Shown piece after piece: positions 1 to 11,230 of a stretch of 64,000 nucleotides of DNA. Position numbers and translations under genes: made by a program. The notes under the pieces were generated by a model. The model was given only the letters and a program-made list of their open reading frames with translations, did no database searches and was not told where the DNA came from. Source of the DNA: Atriophallophorus winterbourni (lineage: Eukaryota > Platyhelminthes > Trematoda > Plagiorchiida > Microphallidae); the NCBI GenBank assembly GCA_013407085.1, contig JACCGJ010000277.1:59656-123655 (forward strand). The letters are read 5' to 3'. Position 1 is the stretch's first letter. Every line of letters begins with the position of its first letter.

Positions 1-890
1 GGTTATTCGGTCTGTAGTTAGCCGTATCAATGGTTTCACTGCCCTCATACATATGTTTGATGATAACTGCTTCCATTCATTTGGTAAACCGAAAAATTTA
101 AAGAACGATGACAGATAAATCCAGTGGTGTATGTATAGTTTTAGATTGCGCTGCTAAAATTGTTTTTAACTCTGTTAAAAGCTGATTAAAGAGTTTGAAA
201 TAAACGATATATATCCTGACGCGCTTCATGAGCGTTGATGGTTGTGATTTTCATAATACAGTTCAATCTAGTTTCGTTCTTGCGTGTTATTACTTACTTA
301 ACGACTAGGGGTTTGAGAATTACTGTTACAACTGAAAATTACACGTGAAAAAATGACGAAGAAAATAACAAATACAATTGTGTATTAAACCCTTATAGGC
401 GTAGTACTGCAGAAAACATTCGAGACAATCTTGGCTTCGTTGAAAAAACCTCGTTTAAACATCAATTTTGCTTATTCGCTGTGTTAAATTCATAAATCAC
501 TCTATCAGAATATCATTGGATTATGCTCTTTCGTCAAGCACATGGTGAGGAAGATTAAAGATAATTTGATTTGTTGAAGAAATAAAATATCTGTGATGCG
601 TAAATTTGCTTTGGATTCCCGCGGTGTATTCACCATAACACCTACTCGGGAGGTTATCACTTTTTTAATTTACAGCAGAATACAAAATATTTATTCTGCG
701 CATTCACAAAGCAACTTCTGAAAGTCGGTTTGATGAAATCAGCCACGAAAAGATTGAAAAGGTGATTCAGATTAAATTTCTCATCTTTGAGTGGTCAACG
801 ATCAAACACGAGAACAATGACTTGACAGGAACGAATCTGCGTTAACTTATGAAAGATCTCCTACCCATTTGTGCGGCAAAAGGAAAATCT
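1..890. other. no recognised feature
   Basis: AT-rich sequence. I see no open frame longer than about 60 codons with a recognisable motif, no RNA gene and no clear repeat. The sequence from about 840 on may be the upstream part of the gypsy-like remnant that follows. Confidence 0.5.
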
Positions 891-894
891 GAAG

Positions 895-2790
895 CAAAGA
901 GTTGGGTCGTTTACTTCTCAACAATGATGAACAAAATTCCACAAACGCACTACTGGTTTCCGTAGCGAAACGTAGAATTTGGACTAGAGAATTTCAATGC
1001 GATTATTGTGGTGGGAGACATGAACGTGCCAATGATTGTCACCACAAAATGACCACGTGCAATAACTGCAGTAAAAGTGGTCGTTTGGCGTGCATCTGTT
1101 GTTCACACACAATCCTACCTTCGTTTGATTCCGATTTCAGTGGAAAATATGAGTTTTCCTCGCAATTAAACTAAATCCTCTCCATTACTTTAGTGACAAT
1201 CTATGTAGCTCCATATATGACATCTTTCAAAATAACCGGTGTTCTGAATTTATTGAAGCTTGATATATGATCACCTGTAACCTTCGTAAAACGGAAGTTT
1301 ATGGGCTTGTTTTCATCTAGCATAAATGTATTCCAGATATACACATGATACAAATTGACCTTTGTGTGAACCATGTGACCGTTGAATGCGTTGGTAACAC
1401 ACGGATGTTACCGGTTTATGTTGTGCAAGCCGCCCCACTGAACCAACTCGGTGGTGTTTGGTTACAACATGTTATCGAGAATGTATTCAGTAGCCGATCG
1501 TTCAATTTTTTGACGCTTCAACGCTACAAGTACGTCCTTGATGATCACAAAATCGGAAAATTTTAAAATTTTGAAGATAAAATACCCCAAACGTCATACT
1601 TAACCGTACACTATAAAACATAAAGTGGGGGGTGAATTAAATATATTGCAGGAAACCGTACCACGTAACGGTCCAGCTTTCTGATTAAACAGCTCCTATT
1701 GTCCATTTGCTTAAATTTTAGGGAGGCGTACGAATTTGTGGTGAGTAAAATAACAATCACTTGCTCATCAATACCCAGTACCGAAAATTTATTGATTTGT
1801 AAGCAACCCTGGTCGGGGTTCAATACTTTAGGAAATTAAACTTCATTCCTGCTTACTCCCAAATGATATTGAATGAATATGTACAACCATTGCAACACAG
1901 ATGGGTTTGTTCAATTATACACGCTTGCCGTTTGGCACCAGCGCAGCCTTGGGTGTATTTGAACGCGTGGTCCATAACTCCGTTAGAGATAAAGCAAAAT
2001 CACGTTCTTACTAGTAGGTTCTTCTAATCACTAGACAGTCGTACAACAAATAATTGGAAGAGAGGGTTACGTTTGAAGAACGCTAAGTGTAAGTTCATGG
2101 TTGATTCTGTTGTGTACCTGGGTTTCCAACTAGGAAGGACCGGCATAAACCTACTACTAGACCAAATGAAGCCCATCCTAGAGTCTCGTGCACCACGAAA
2201 CAAAACAGTACTATTAACATTCATCGGCGTACTGTACTATTACCGACTATATTTGCTCAACCTATCTTCCATTCAATCTCTCTTAAATTGATCATAGAGA
2301 TTATCGTGAAAGCATTCGTCCAATTTCATTTGCATCACGCACATTGTATTCTTCATAGAAGAATTACATAAAATTGGATATGGGGACTCTTTACGTATTA
2401 ATAGGAGTAAAGCGTTTTCATCAGTTTTCATACCGAAATGTCTTTGGCACCTTGAATGATCATGGACCTTTTTGTCCTTAGTGGCAGAAAACATAGGAAT
2501 CGACCAGCTCATGTCACATCGTATGGTAGGCTGGAACGATTTGCATTCAACTTATAACTAGCAGGGTGGAACAATGTTGTCGCAGACTTTTGTAATGTAA
2601 TTCCTTCCAAACCAACCACCAATACAATGGACATACCTGCACAAATTGTGAATTTTCTACAAAGTCTTGAAAACTCACCCACTTTATGTAAATAAATGTG
2701 TCGAAACTGGAAGAGATGCGGTACCAAGCAAAGCATTTACGTTGCACGCGTGAACGAAAAATTGTCAAGGTGGATAGTTTTGCGTTCAGT
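895..2790 (+). mobile_element. Ty3/gypsy LTR retrotransposon remnant (gag zinc knuckles, protease, RT, RNase H)
   Basis: A broken pol-like region read in several plus-strand frames. At 990-1110 are two zinc-knuckle-like cysteine clusters (CDYCGGRH...DC and CNNCSKSGRLACIC), as at a gag/pol border. At 1400-1470 the frame reads LPVYVVQAAPLNQLGGVWL, the C-terminal end of a gypsy aspartic protease. At 1900-1970 NYTRLPFGTSAALGVFERV is RT motif B territory; 2080-2285 (KCKFM..VVYLGFQL..) is the RT thumb/connection. At 2317-2550 RPISFASRTL begins an RNase H region, degenerate to about 2790. Many stops and frameshifts separate the pieces, so it is dead. No LTRs were identified. Confidence 0.75.
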
Positions 2791-2804
2791 AAAACACAGC
2801 TGTT

Positions 2805-2870
2805 ACAAAATATTCATTTGCATGCTTTTCCGTCATTCACTGTTACAGTTTTACGGCTAACGGTAATGGA
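2805..2870 (-). repeat. tail remnant of the hairpin/hammerhead repeat family
   Basis: Read on the minus strand this segment contains the string gaatgacggaaaagcatgca followed by aatgaatattttg. The same string lies immediately 3' of the hammerhead at 5986-6027 (positions 6030-6065). The part matching the ribozyme is decayed beyond recognition here. Confidence 0.5.
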
Positions 2871-2912
2871 TGTTTAACAACATAATAATTTCCTCTTGGT
2901 CTCCTGACGATA

Positions 2913-3182
2913 TCATATTTTTTCTGAGTGACCCACTTTACTGCCCATACTTACATCTGCCGTTGAGCCTTGGTCGGGTAACACTTTATGTTCCTTTGCG
3001 CGATATAAAGGAGGAAATGATTTTAAAATGTTTGGTGATATGCCATCCCAAATTGTTTTAAAATGGACGCGTTCCACAGAATCGGCATGTCGCTCGGGTT
3101 GTCCATTGCATTGTGTGTAATATGCCGGAGCTAATATATGTTTGATATCATTAGCACGAAAAAATATTACAAAGAATATCAA
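2913..3182 (-). mobile_element. gypsy integrase fragment, inverted
   Basis: The minus frame of 89 codons contains FFRANDIKHILAPAYYTQ, then CNGQPERHADSVERVHFKT. This fits the core of a gypsy integrase (the HPQSNGQAER-type block around the catalytic Glu). It lies head-to-head with the plus-strand pol remnant that ends near 2790, so it is either a second insertion or a rearranged end of the same element. It is truncated at both sides. Confidence 0.65.
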
Positions 3183-3189
3183 AAAACTA

Positions 3190-5760
3190 CTGGTTCAAAA
3201 TTTCTAGAAATATCTGCATTTAAAATTCATATTGTTTAACAATTTCTCACACCTCGTTATTTGCTTTGCGGTTGTGACGCAGTCAGTTGTGTGCTTCAAG
3301 AACACTTTGAATGCTTATCAACAATATATCACACAATTAATTGGAACAGTGAAATCTGAGTTAACGTTTTCCTCGGGATTCATTGTTATTAGTGATAAAA
3401 CGGATATTTGATTTGGTCGAGACTCGGTCATTTTTGGCAAACAGAGCAGTTGCGAACTAATCGTTCGGCATCAGCATCAACGCTGGTGCCACAAACAAAA
3501 GAAATTTTGATATATTTTATTTGTTGTATTCTCTAATGCCAAGAGTGGAGTTATCTCATAACACGAGAACAAAAGAAAGAGGTTTATAACATGTTCGAGC
3601 ACACAGTACTGTCTGCGACAATGGAAATAAATTCAACGCGCATCGAGAGGGTCGGCATTGAACGCTCCGGGATTGCGTTGGGCCATCGACCCAGCGTGTA
3701 TTGTTCCATGGTAGTCCTGGAACAGGTTGTGTTTCTTCGTTTACCATACCGTTATTATCGACATGACCGTTGATAGCATCTGATTGTTGCAGGCTGTACC
3801 TAGTTCGGTAGAACTGGCGAACACATTAGCTTTCAACGTGACCTCATTCGTAGAGATTGACTGGATCTGTGAACCTGTTTGAATGGATGGCTATCGTCGG
3901 GCTTTTATGAGTGCAAAGTTTTATGCCAATTGGTAAACATAGTTTGTTTAACTATATCTGGTTGTTTTGTCAATCTACCGAGAAGTGTGTGCTTGCAGTT
4001 TCTTAATGTAACACCGAAAGTAGTCTTCCTCAAAAAATCATCTATGGGATGGAAGAGGATTGCTCTATAAGTATTTCGCATAACAATGCTATGCTCCTTA
4101 TTTCCGGCAACGTGAGGGAGACTCCGAATACGAAGAGGATTGGATGGACTCTGATGAATTTGGTCGTTAGGGCTAATTTTAAATTTGACAAGGATCGCGT
4201 AATGTACACCGTGAACGGAAGTTCATTCATGGTCATTCGATTTCAATATAAAAAATCTAAATTTATTAGACGTTGAAACTCGTATCGAATCATTTATCTC
4301 GTCTAAATTTGATTCAGATACAGACATTTAGCAATTTAGGGTGGACATCAGCGAAATGTGTTGATTTCAGACGAGAACCATTAATTGTTTATCTAGGAAA
4401 TAATGCATCTGCATTCTTGATTGATTATGCGGGGATGAGTCAATAAACATGATTCGTTCATTACCAATTTGACGCAACAATATCAAAATTTCCAAATCTG
4501 AGACTGATTATCGATTCATTATCGCAATGACTTTAGCGTCTTACAGTACGTATATCTACGTGTCTTAAATGAAGGAAACAAATTACATAATTGGTTAAAT
4601 TACTCTTCGACTACATTGTTGCTAGTACTCAGACTTAGACACTGTATGCCGAACTACCTAGGCATACACAGAATGACATCTCCTTTTCGAATATCACAGT
4701 GTTCTCGGAAAGCGAAAATCACTGATGGTTTTGGCGAGACCATCAGTCAAGAGCGCTTGGAAATTATTTGAAGAGACTTGTTGTAGCAAAGTTAATTCAC
4801 CTTCACTGGACTTTTTAACTATTTCATCGGTAAATAATTTTATGATCGTGTGTATCAGGAATGGTGTTGTTTTTCGATGAGTAGTTTAGTAAACAGATAT
4901 TTTTCGGAATGGCGCTTTTGGAAGGAAGCCATATTTCTAACGTTCAATTCGTTTATTGTGGCGAGCAAATTTTTATGCTGCATTCCAGATTACTCTCATG
5001 CCTAACGACATACATGAAGATATTGCTGGAAGTGGTGGAAGCACTTCTGTGGCCTACTACCGGAAGAAATCTCGACATTCAATTGGCGTCTTAGCCACAA
5101 TTCAACCTATGCAAACTGAACTGAACATGGCCTTTATTTCGTGATACGAGCACAAATTATCGTACAAAGAATAGAAAGTTAACCGGTTACAAGAATGCGT
5201 TAACATTTAAAGCAGGTCCGGAACGAGGATATGCAATATGATTTGTAACCCAGACAGTTAAAAGGAATGCGAACGGCCTAGTTGGAGTTCATTCATTGTA
5301 ACGAGACAAGAGTGATGTCATTGTATGCTAAGAGAAAATGTGATTTGATGGCATGTAACAAGACAAGTGAGAGGTTGTTGTCATGCGTAAAAGTGTCTAG
5401 GCTAATGCTTTTACATGGCCGTTTTAAGGAATACATGCCTCTAAACATGTCTTAGAGGTAACAGCCAACACTTTGTCTACCACTGGTGTGCTTGATGTAT
5501 TGTTATTACTTCTCAGTTAAGAATTAGAATCTCCTAATAATAAAAACATATTCATAGTATCTGGTCAAATATAAACTTCACAGATCTGCAGAAATCTATT
5601 TTTTTATATTTTGTCTGTACATGCAGGCTAGAAATCACATGCCAACGGCCTCATTGAAAAACGACAGGATAATACAGTACTAACGCACTCTAATTATCAC
5701 TAACGTGAATATTATAAGTAATCGTTCTGTGGTCGTGGTCCGTTTATCAATAATTGAGTA
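3190..5760. other. no recognised feature
   Basis: Only short open frames (60-75 codons) that overlap on opposite strands and show no family motif. No RNA gene or convincing repeat was seen. The slightly GC-richer stretch 3590-3780 could be an old element but matches nothing I know. Confidence 0.45.
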
Positions 5761-5765
5761 GATTA

Positions 5766-5940
5766 GTAAACAAGGAGCGCTTGTATGTCACTGGTGGATA
5801 AGGCTGGTACGACCAACCTGTTCAAAGCATGTGTCCAAACACATGTTAAATGGGGTTAAACATGAGTTTGAACACATGCTTTGAACAGGTTGGTCGTACC
5901 AGCCTCATCCAACAGTGGCATACAAGCGCTCCTTGTTTAC
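5766..5940. repeat. DNA foldback hairpin, 5' part of a ribozyme-bearing repeat
   Basis: Two arms of about 83 bp face each other across a loop of about 10 bp (aaatggggtt). The outer ends gtaaacaagg (5766) and ccttgtttac (5940) are exact complements, as are the inner blocks around ggctggtacgaccaacctg (5802) and its complement near 5883-5901. A few mismatches and one small indel separate the arms. A hammerhead starts 46 bp to the right. The same hairpin-then-hammerhead order is seen at 29465-29836 and, inverted, at 9510-9800. Confidence 0.85.
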
Positions 5941-5985
5941 CGTTCTTCCATTGTTTCAAGCGCATGCGCATCCTGATCTTACTGT

Positions 5986-6027
5986 CCCTACCTGATGAGT
6001 GCAAACAGCACGAAACCGGTCGTGGGG
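5986..6027 (+). ncRNA. type I hammerhead ribozyme, intact core (family A copy 1)
   Basis: All core elements are present in order. CTGATGA is at 5992-5998. Stem II is GTGC/GCAC (5999-6002 with 6008-6011) closed by AAACA. GAAA is at 6012-6015. Stem III is very short (AC/GT, 6015-6016 with 6019-6020, two-base loop CG). The cleavage base C is at 6021. Stem I pairs CCCTAC (5986-5991) with GTGGGG (6022-6027) with one G-U wobble. Such a minimal stem III is the form described for Penelope-like elements and retrozymes, where activity is thought to need a dimer through stem III. Self-cleavage is inferred, not shown. Confidence 0.85.
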
Positions 6028-6065
6028 TGTGAATGACGGAAAAGCATGCAAATGAATATTTTGTT

Positions 6066-9000
6066 TGAATAGATTAGTGTTCCGACTGATGGAAAACTGC
6101 TAAGTTCTAGTTCTCTCCATCAAGCTTAATGGAAATCAAAAAGGCTTGATATTGCCTCGTGTTAATATTTTTGGTTATTTGCTCTAACTTGCCACTCATT
6201 TTAATGGAATCGGAGTTGGAAATTCCGGTTTCTGTATTGACTGTGGTCTAAGGAGACATTACCAAGTTAGCTTTCCGGAGGATTTTTACAAAACATAGCA
6301 CGAGTTCAATCAACGATGAATCTATCCTCCCAGGCAATTCTTGTGGTGGGATGGAGGTTGTCGTTTCTGTAAATAGGATAAATTCTAGAGGTAGATTCGC
6401 TAATGTTACTACCATCCAGGTCTTTATCAAGTAACAGCAAAATTCTGCTATCTCAATGCTTATTTTGTTAAATTATTCTTCCGCTCTGTGACATGTGTAC
6501 ATCAGTTATTCAAGACTAAGATATTTTAACAGTTGCAGTCAAGAACAAATGTAATTATTCACTCGACTATAATTTCTACAATACCCGTCGGGAGGTGTAA
6601 CAATGATGACAGTCATTCTAGTATCAACAAACGAAATCTCGGACCAAATTACTATTTAATTTGGATAATTTGTGATTACCGAAGCCGTCCAGTTAAGTGA
6701 CCGTTGTCCATGACCGGAAATAATTCTTTCCAGTATAAAGAATGGAATGAAATCTTATGTTGAGTCTGCGAAAAATCAGCAAAATTATTTGTTGCTTGGT
6801 TATAATGCAGCTTCATTTGCGTAATGATGATGGCAATATCAATTTCGATGGTTAATCTAAATTGAATTTCAGAGTGCGCAAAGTGCCAGACTTACCCGTA
6901 CCAGCTGACAGAACCAATCTATCGTGTATTTATTATGATACAGGTTGTTTGCGAGTAACAATGGGATCGGGATGTTGAATGTTTTGTTAAAAGTTCAGTT
7001 CAAGTAACTGCTAGAATATACGCCCGAGTTTATGCAATCGAATAAGTCCATCGTAATACTGGCTCATTGGTATATCCGATACAAGAACATTGGCTTCTTG
7101 CTGCTTGACGAAACGAACGCATCAGTAAAACAAACCATGTTGCTAAACAAGCAGAAAGCACGAGTATGTTTGACCTAGGCAAGTCACAGTATTAAGGTTC
7201 TTAAAATTTTTTGCATTATTTTTAACAAATAATGACTTCAAACTTTTTTTAAATATTCGATTAGCATAGAAAATACAGCAGTGAAAATACTCGTGATAAT
7301 TCCAAATTACCTAAAACTTGTTTACATTTGATAACATTACTATAAACGAAAGATTATAGGTTAATTCAACCATTTAAAATCTATTCAGGCTCAACGATAA
7401 AAATTCTCTAAGAAAACCTGGTTTTGCGCAAAAGTTGATATTCTTGGCCCGAGAATATATGAAGTAACTTTTTTCTTCAGAGAAATTGAACGCTAATATA
7501 CTACTTTGAGTAGTTTAATTCGTAATCTTCTTTTCAATGAGCGTTGTTTCTAAACCCTTGAAGTTAAATATACTATATAAAGAATAACGTTTAAATTTCT
7601 TAACTCACTTGTTTCCAAATGATTACAGCTCTATTTAACCATATATACCTCTTCATTTTAATTCACTGTGTTGCTTATCCGAATATTTGCTTTCCATCAT
7701 TGTTCGTCATCGAATTTCGAAACCACAGATCGATGTAACTTCAGCCTCGAAATCATTAGCATATTTGAAAAACTTCACATATTTTAATATGCAATGTCTA
7801 GATACGTTCAGTTTGAGGTCACGTGATAAATTTGGAGACCTCATATAACAAGTTCAAACGGAACAAGTTAAGGCTGGTTTGTTTGATTTCGATTTGTAAT
7901 TTCGTTAAACGGCCTTAAAATTTAGCCGAATATTGTTGCAAAATTTTACAGTTGCACGTTTAAATGACTTTCTCCTAATCAAAGAAAATACTCATGTGGA
8001 AACTAGAATAGTAGCTATTCTCACACTACAAAACTATTTAAATAGTGACACTGTTTAACATATTAATCTAACTACTGACTTACCTTTAATATTAAACCGT
8101 GTATGTAAAATTCTTGAAGCGCTCCCTAAAGCAGAGGCGTCTTTTCGAGAAGGAAATATTAAAAGATTCAAGTTTTAATTCAACTATGAAATAAATTGAA
8201 TCTCAATCAAAATCAAAATGATTACTCCAGTTACCTTTCGCAAACGGATAATTTTTATATAAACAGATTTTAACTCATTAAGTGTTAACTCATATCGACC
8301 GTGAATTATATTTCAAACAACACACTTGATGTCACTACAATGCATCACTTTAATCAAATCAATATTTCAATACCGTTTAGCATGTAGCAGTTACGATACA
8401 ACTTGGCGTTGACCTTAGACATCGTACCAATTTCCAAGCGCATGTGGCCGAAAACCCGCGCTATCGTTGTTACGGAACACGACCTCGAATTTGTGAACAC
8501 AAAGTGAACAATTCCAGTTGGAGGTGTTCGCAAAACAACCGCTCACTAGAAACAACGAAAACATTCCATTCATTGTCTGACTCCATCCAGAACTCGTGAC
8601 TGCTTCTCGGTGGACGGAAATTACGCGTGCCATCGATTGAATTCTTAGGCGTTGCGAATCGATGCTGGGCGTTGCAGACAGTAGTACAGCCTTTGGTGTA
8701 TTGATTAGACGCGGCAAGTATCTTTCAGCAAAACATTGATTGCAAGCTAGCGAGTAAGGCGTTTGCTTTTCGTACGAAGATGTTTGGTGATACATTTGCT
8801 GAAGATTTTCGCGGAGAATTCGGTTGAAAGATGATTAAATGTGGAAATCGCTTTTTCGGAATGAGAATTGTTTCTTCGTTTGATTCATGTCGTGGGAAAT
8901 TCCATGAATCAATGAAGCATTGCCGTGTAAATAAAATTCGAACTCTATTGTTAAAAGCGATAGCAATGAAGTTAGAATAGTTTCACAAACTCATATTGGA

Positions 9001-9505
9001 TAATTTCGTTTATAATTATTTTCGAAATAAAGAATTGAGTGGATATAAGCAGCAAAAAACGATGCTCAGATAATATTTTAGGCATTTATCAAAGACGAAC
9101 TTAGCTTATCAACGAGATGTTAAGAGCTCGGCATAGCATTGCGTTCACTTGTGGAGATCAGTGATATCGCATTTATTGCTAACAAAAATCAAATCAGAAT
9201 TTTTCACTTATGATCCGGGATTACGCATAAAATCAAAGCCTCGACTTCCTTTTGCCAGTTGTCATATAAACATTCATAGAAGCAAAATAGTTCAATTATC
9301 GGATGAGTATGGGATATGATGTAACAAACGGAGACACTTAAATTTTGTCTGCTCTAGTAATGAAAATCTCATAATTCATCCGATGTATGATGAGTTAGAC
9401 ATACGAATAAATAAAGTTTGTACTTTAAAGCATTTCACGAAAAAATTGTTCAATCATACACATGGATCGGGTTAAATTGTCAGGCTTGAACGAAACGCCG
9501 TATTT
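6066..9505. other. no recognised feature
   Basis: Very AT-rich over 6.4-8.4 kb. The longest open frame is 126 codons on the minus strand at 8415-8795. It shows no motif I recognise, no signal peptide and no clear splice context, so I do not call it a gene. Nothing else of note is visible. Confidence 0.45.
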
Positions 9506-9509
9506 GCAC

Positions 9510-9556
9510 TACGGCCCACGACGAGTTTTGGACTGTTTGCACTCATCAGGTGCAGT
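9510..9556 (-). ncRNA. decayed hammerhead (family A copy 2)
   Basis: On the minus strand CTGATGA (9543-9549) is followed by stem II GTGC and loop AAACA as in copy 1. The second stem II strand is GTCC, and the GAAA box has become AAAA with a shifted context before CTCGTC GTGGG. The GTC cleavage triplet and part of stem I survive. The changed GAAA makes activity unlikely. Confidence 0.6.
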
Positions 9557-9800
9557 ACGATCTGGTTCCATGTGCATTAAAGCAGTGGAAACATAATGAT
9601 CAAATTTGAACTTTACTTTTGGATAAACCGGTAGAGCCAACCAGTTCAATCACATGTGGTCCCACACATGTGGATGGGGTATGTGATGGAAACTCATGCA
9701 CATGCAGATTTTTTAAGCTCATGTGTTCGACCCCAGCCACATTTGTGTCATCACATATAATTGAAGAATTTGCTCGTACTAGACTTATACAACACCGATT
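9557..9800 (-). repeat. hairpin half of the ribozyme-bearing repeat, inverted
   Basis: Reading the minus strand, this region resembles 5766-5985: blocks like gccaaccagttcaatcacatg and its imperfect inverted partner around catgtgttcgaccccagcc sit upstream of the decayed hammerhead at 9510-9556. The hairpin is imperfect and has diverged strongly from copy 1. Confidence 0.5.
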
Positions 9801-9956
9801 ATAAATTTCAAATCTTATTTACCATTTATTCACCCTTCGAAGCCCGTAAAAAGTCGTTAGGATATAAGATGGAAATGCATAAATAGTGATTTTTTTATTT
9901 CACCCATGAATTCAACTCATTCCTAAATTTACTTTACTTCTCAGCGGCTAGCTTCA

Positions 9957-10830
9957 CTAGTGGATCAGCCTGTTACAATGATGTCTCGAAGCACGCCAGC
10001 CCACGGGCATCCATCGGAAGCAAGATCGTTGCAAATCATAATGCAGTCGTGTTTCCACCTTCGAACGCCATAGACAGCACGCAATCCTAGGGCATCTACG
10101 CCCTCCTTCATAGTTGAGAGCCAGGTCTTCACTTGAACGCCTTGTCGCCGACGCAAAGTACAAGCGGGTTTAGGGTGGATGACGAGTTTGTTGAGCGCTG
10201 TGTCTGTCTTTCGTCGGAAGTGGACAAACCAGTGCAGTCTTCGTCAACTGAAAGCGGAGGTATTCCCTTGCACCGCGACCGAAAGTCAGCATTGGATACC
10301 CGGTCAGTATATTGGACACACAAGATTATCCCAAGGCACCAAAGGTCAAACACTTCTAAATTTCGTACATCCTGTGAACTCAGCTGCAATGTCTCACATA
10401 CATAAAGCAGTACATGCCGAATAGCTACTTGGTAAACATGTAGTTTAGTCCTGAGTTAGATCCCAGACTTGTCCCGGAGGGTGGCTTTCAGCTGCAAAAT
10501 CGAATTACGCGTACCACCAACCCTTAACTTCACTTTATATTCCCACTGGCCTTTGGGTAACATACTGGCCTCGAGCCCCTTTAGAGCTGTAAGAATACCC
10601 TTCTGCCGAACCAATGCAATTCTCCGGGAGACGTGCGTCATGACATTCGTGCTCACTCAGCATGATCACTGAGAGCTATCGCTACTCCGTGCTGGTCAGA
10701 TCCATCTTCATGCCCAAATTAGCGACTCCAGGGACCTTGATGGGTTTGATCTGTGCCCAGGAAAGTGCACCTCGGTGAAACAAGCAGGATCTTCCGCATG
10801 GTCTAGTAAAGAGCTCATCGTAATGGCTTA
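9957..10830 (-). mobile_element. RTE-type non-LTR retrotransposon remnant, C-terminal part
   Basis: The minus strand encodes, in shifting frames, the end of an RTE-type polyprotein. RQKGILTALKG lies near 10560-10600. LEVFDLWCLGIILCVQYTDR and VSNADFRSRCKGIPPLSVDE lie at 10220-10370. VKTWLSTMKEGVDALGLRAV then RRWKHD and a DLASDG..WAGVLRDII block follow at 9965-10130. The order matches the C-terminal domain of the intact RTE at 57834-61103, but from a different subfamily. Frameshifts and stops throughout make it a fossil. Confidence 0.75.
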
Positions 10831-11054
10831 ACTACCCACATCAACCAGGTTATTTACATTACAGTATCCCACAAATTATCCTTCTTATGTTTTTGGTCCC
10901 AGCTTTCTTACTTTCCACTCTAACCGCTGGGACAGCCATGGTCGTACCCCTTCTCGGGAACAACGTAGCAGAGAGCTTAGAGTTATTTTGAGACATGATC
11001 ATGAAGTTTCTTGTGGATGTTATACAAGTGATGTCCCAAGCAATATCACCTCAT

Positions 11055-11230
11055 TCACATGTTTGAAGTATTTTCTGGTGCCAGCCTCATCCAAAATTTT
11101 CATTACACGTTCAAACTTTCTTAGCCATTTCTCCACTAGTAACAGACATGCGGACCCTGACTGTACTGTTCCTGTCTAGTGAGTGCAAACAGCACGAAAT
11201 TGGTCATCGTGTATGTGCGTCTGATGAAAA
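11055..11230 (+). repeat. ribozyme-bearing repeat copy 3 with decayed hammerhead
   Basis: Blocks such as tggtgccagcctcatcc (near 11078-11094) match the right arm of the 5766-5940 hairpin. The hammerhead remnant follows at about 11171-11210: CTAGTGA (11176-11182) in place of CTGATGA, stem II GTGC-AAACA-GCAC intact, GAAA at 11196-11199, and GGTC before the cleavage position (11205). Two core bases differ from consensus (CTAGTGA), so it should not cleave. Confidence 0.65.

Noticed and set aside
8415..8795. 126-codon minus-strand ORF
   Set aside because: No recognisable domain, no splice or promoter context, and no homologous copy in the window; length alone is weak evidence in this AT-rich DNA.
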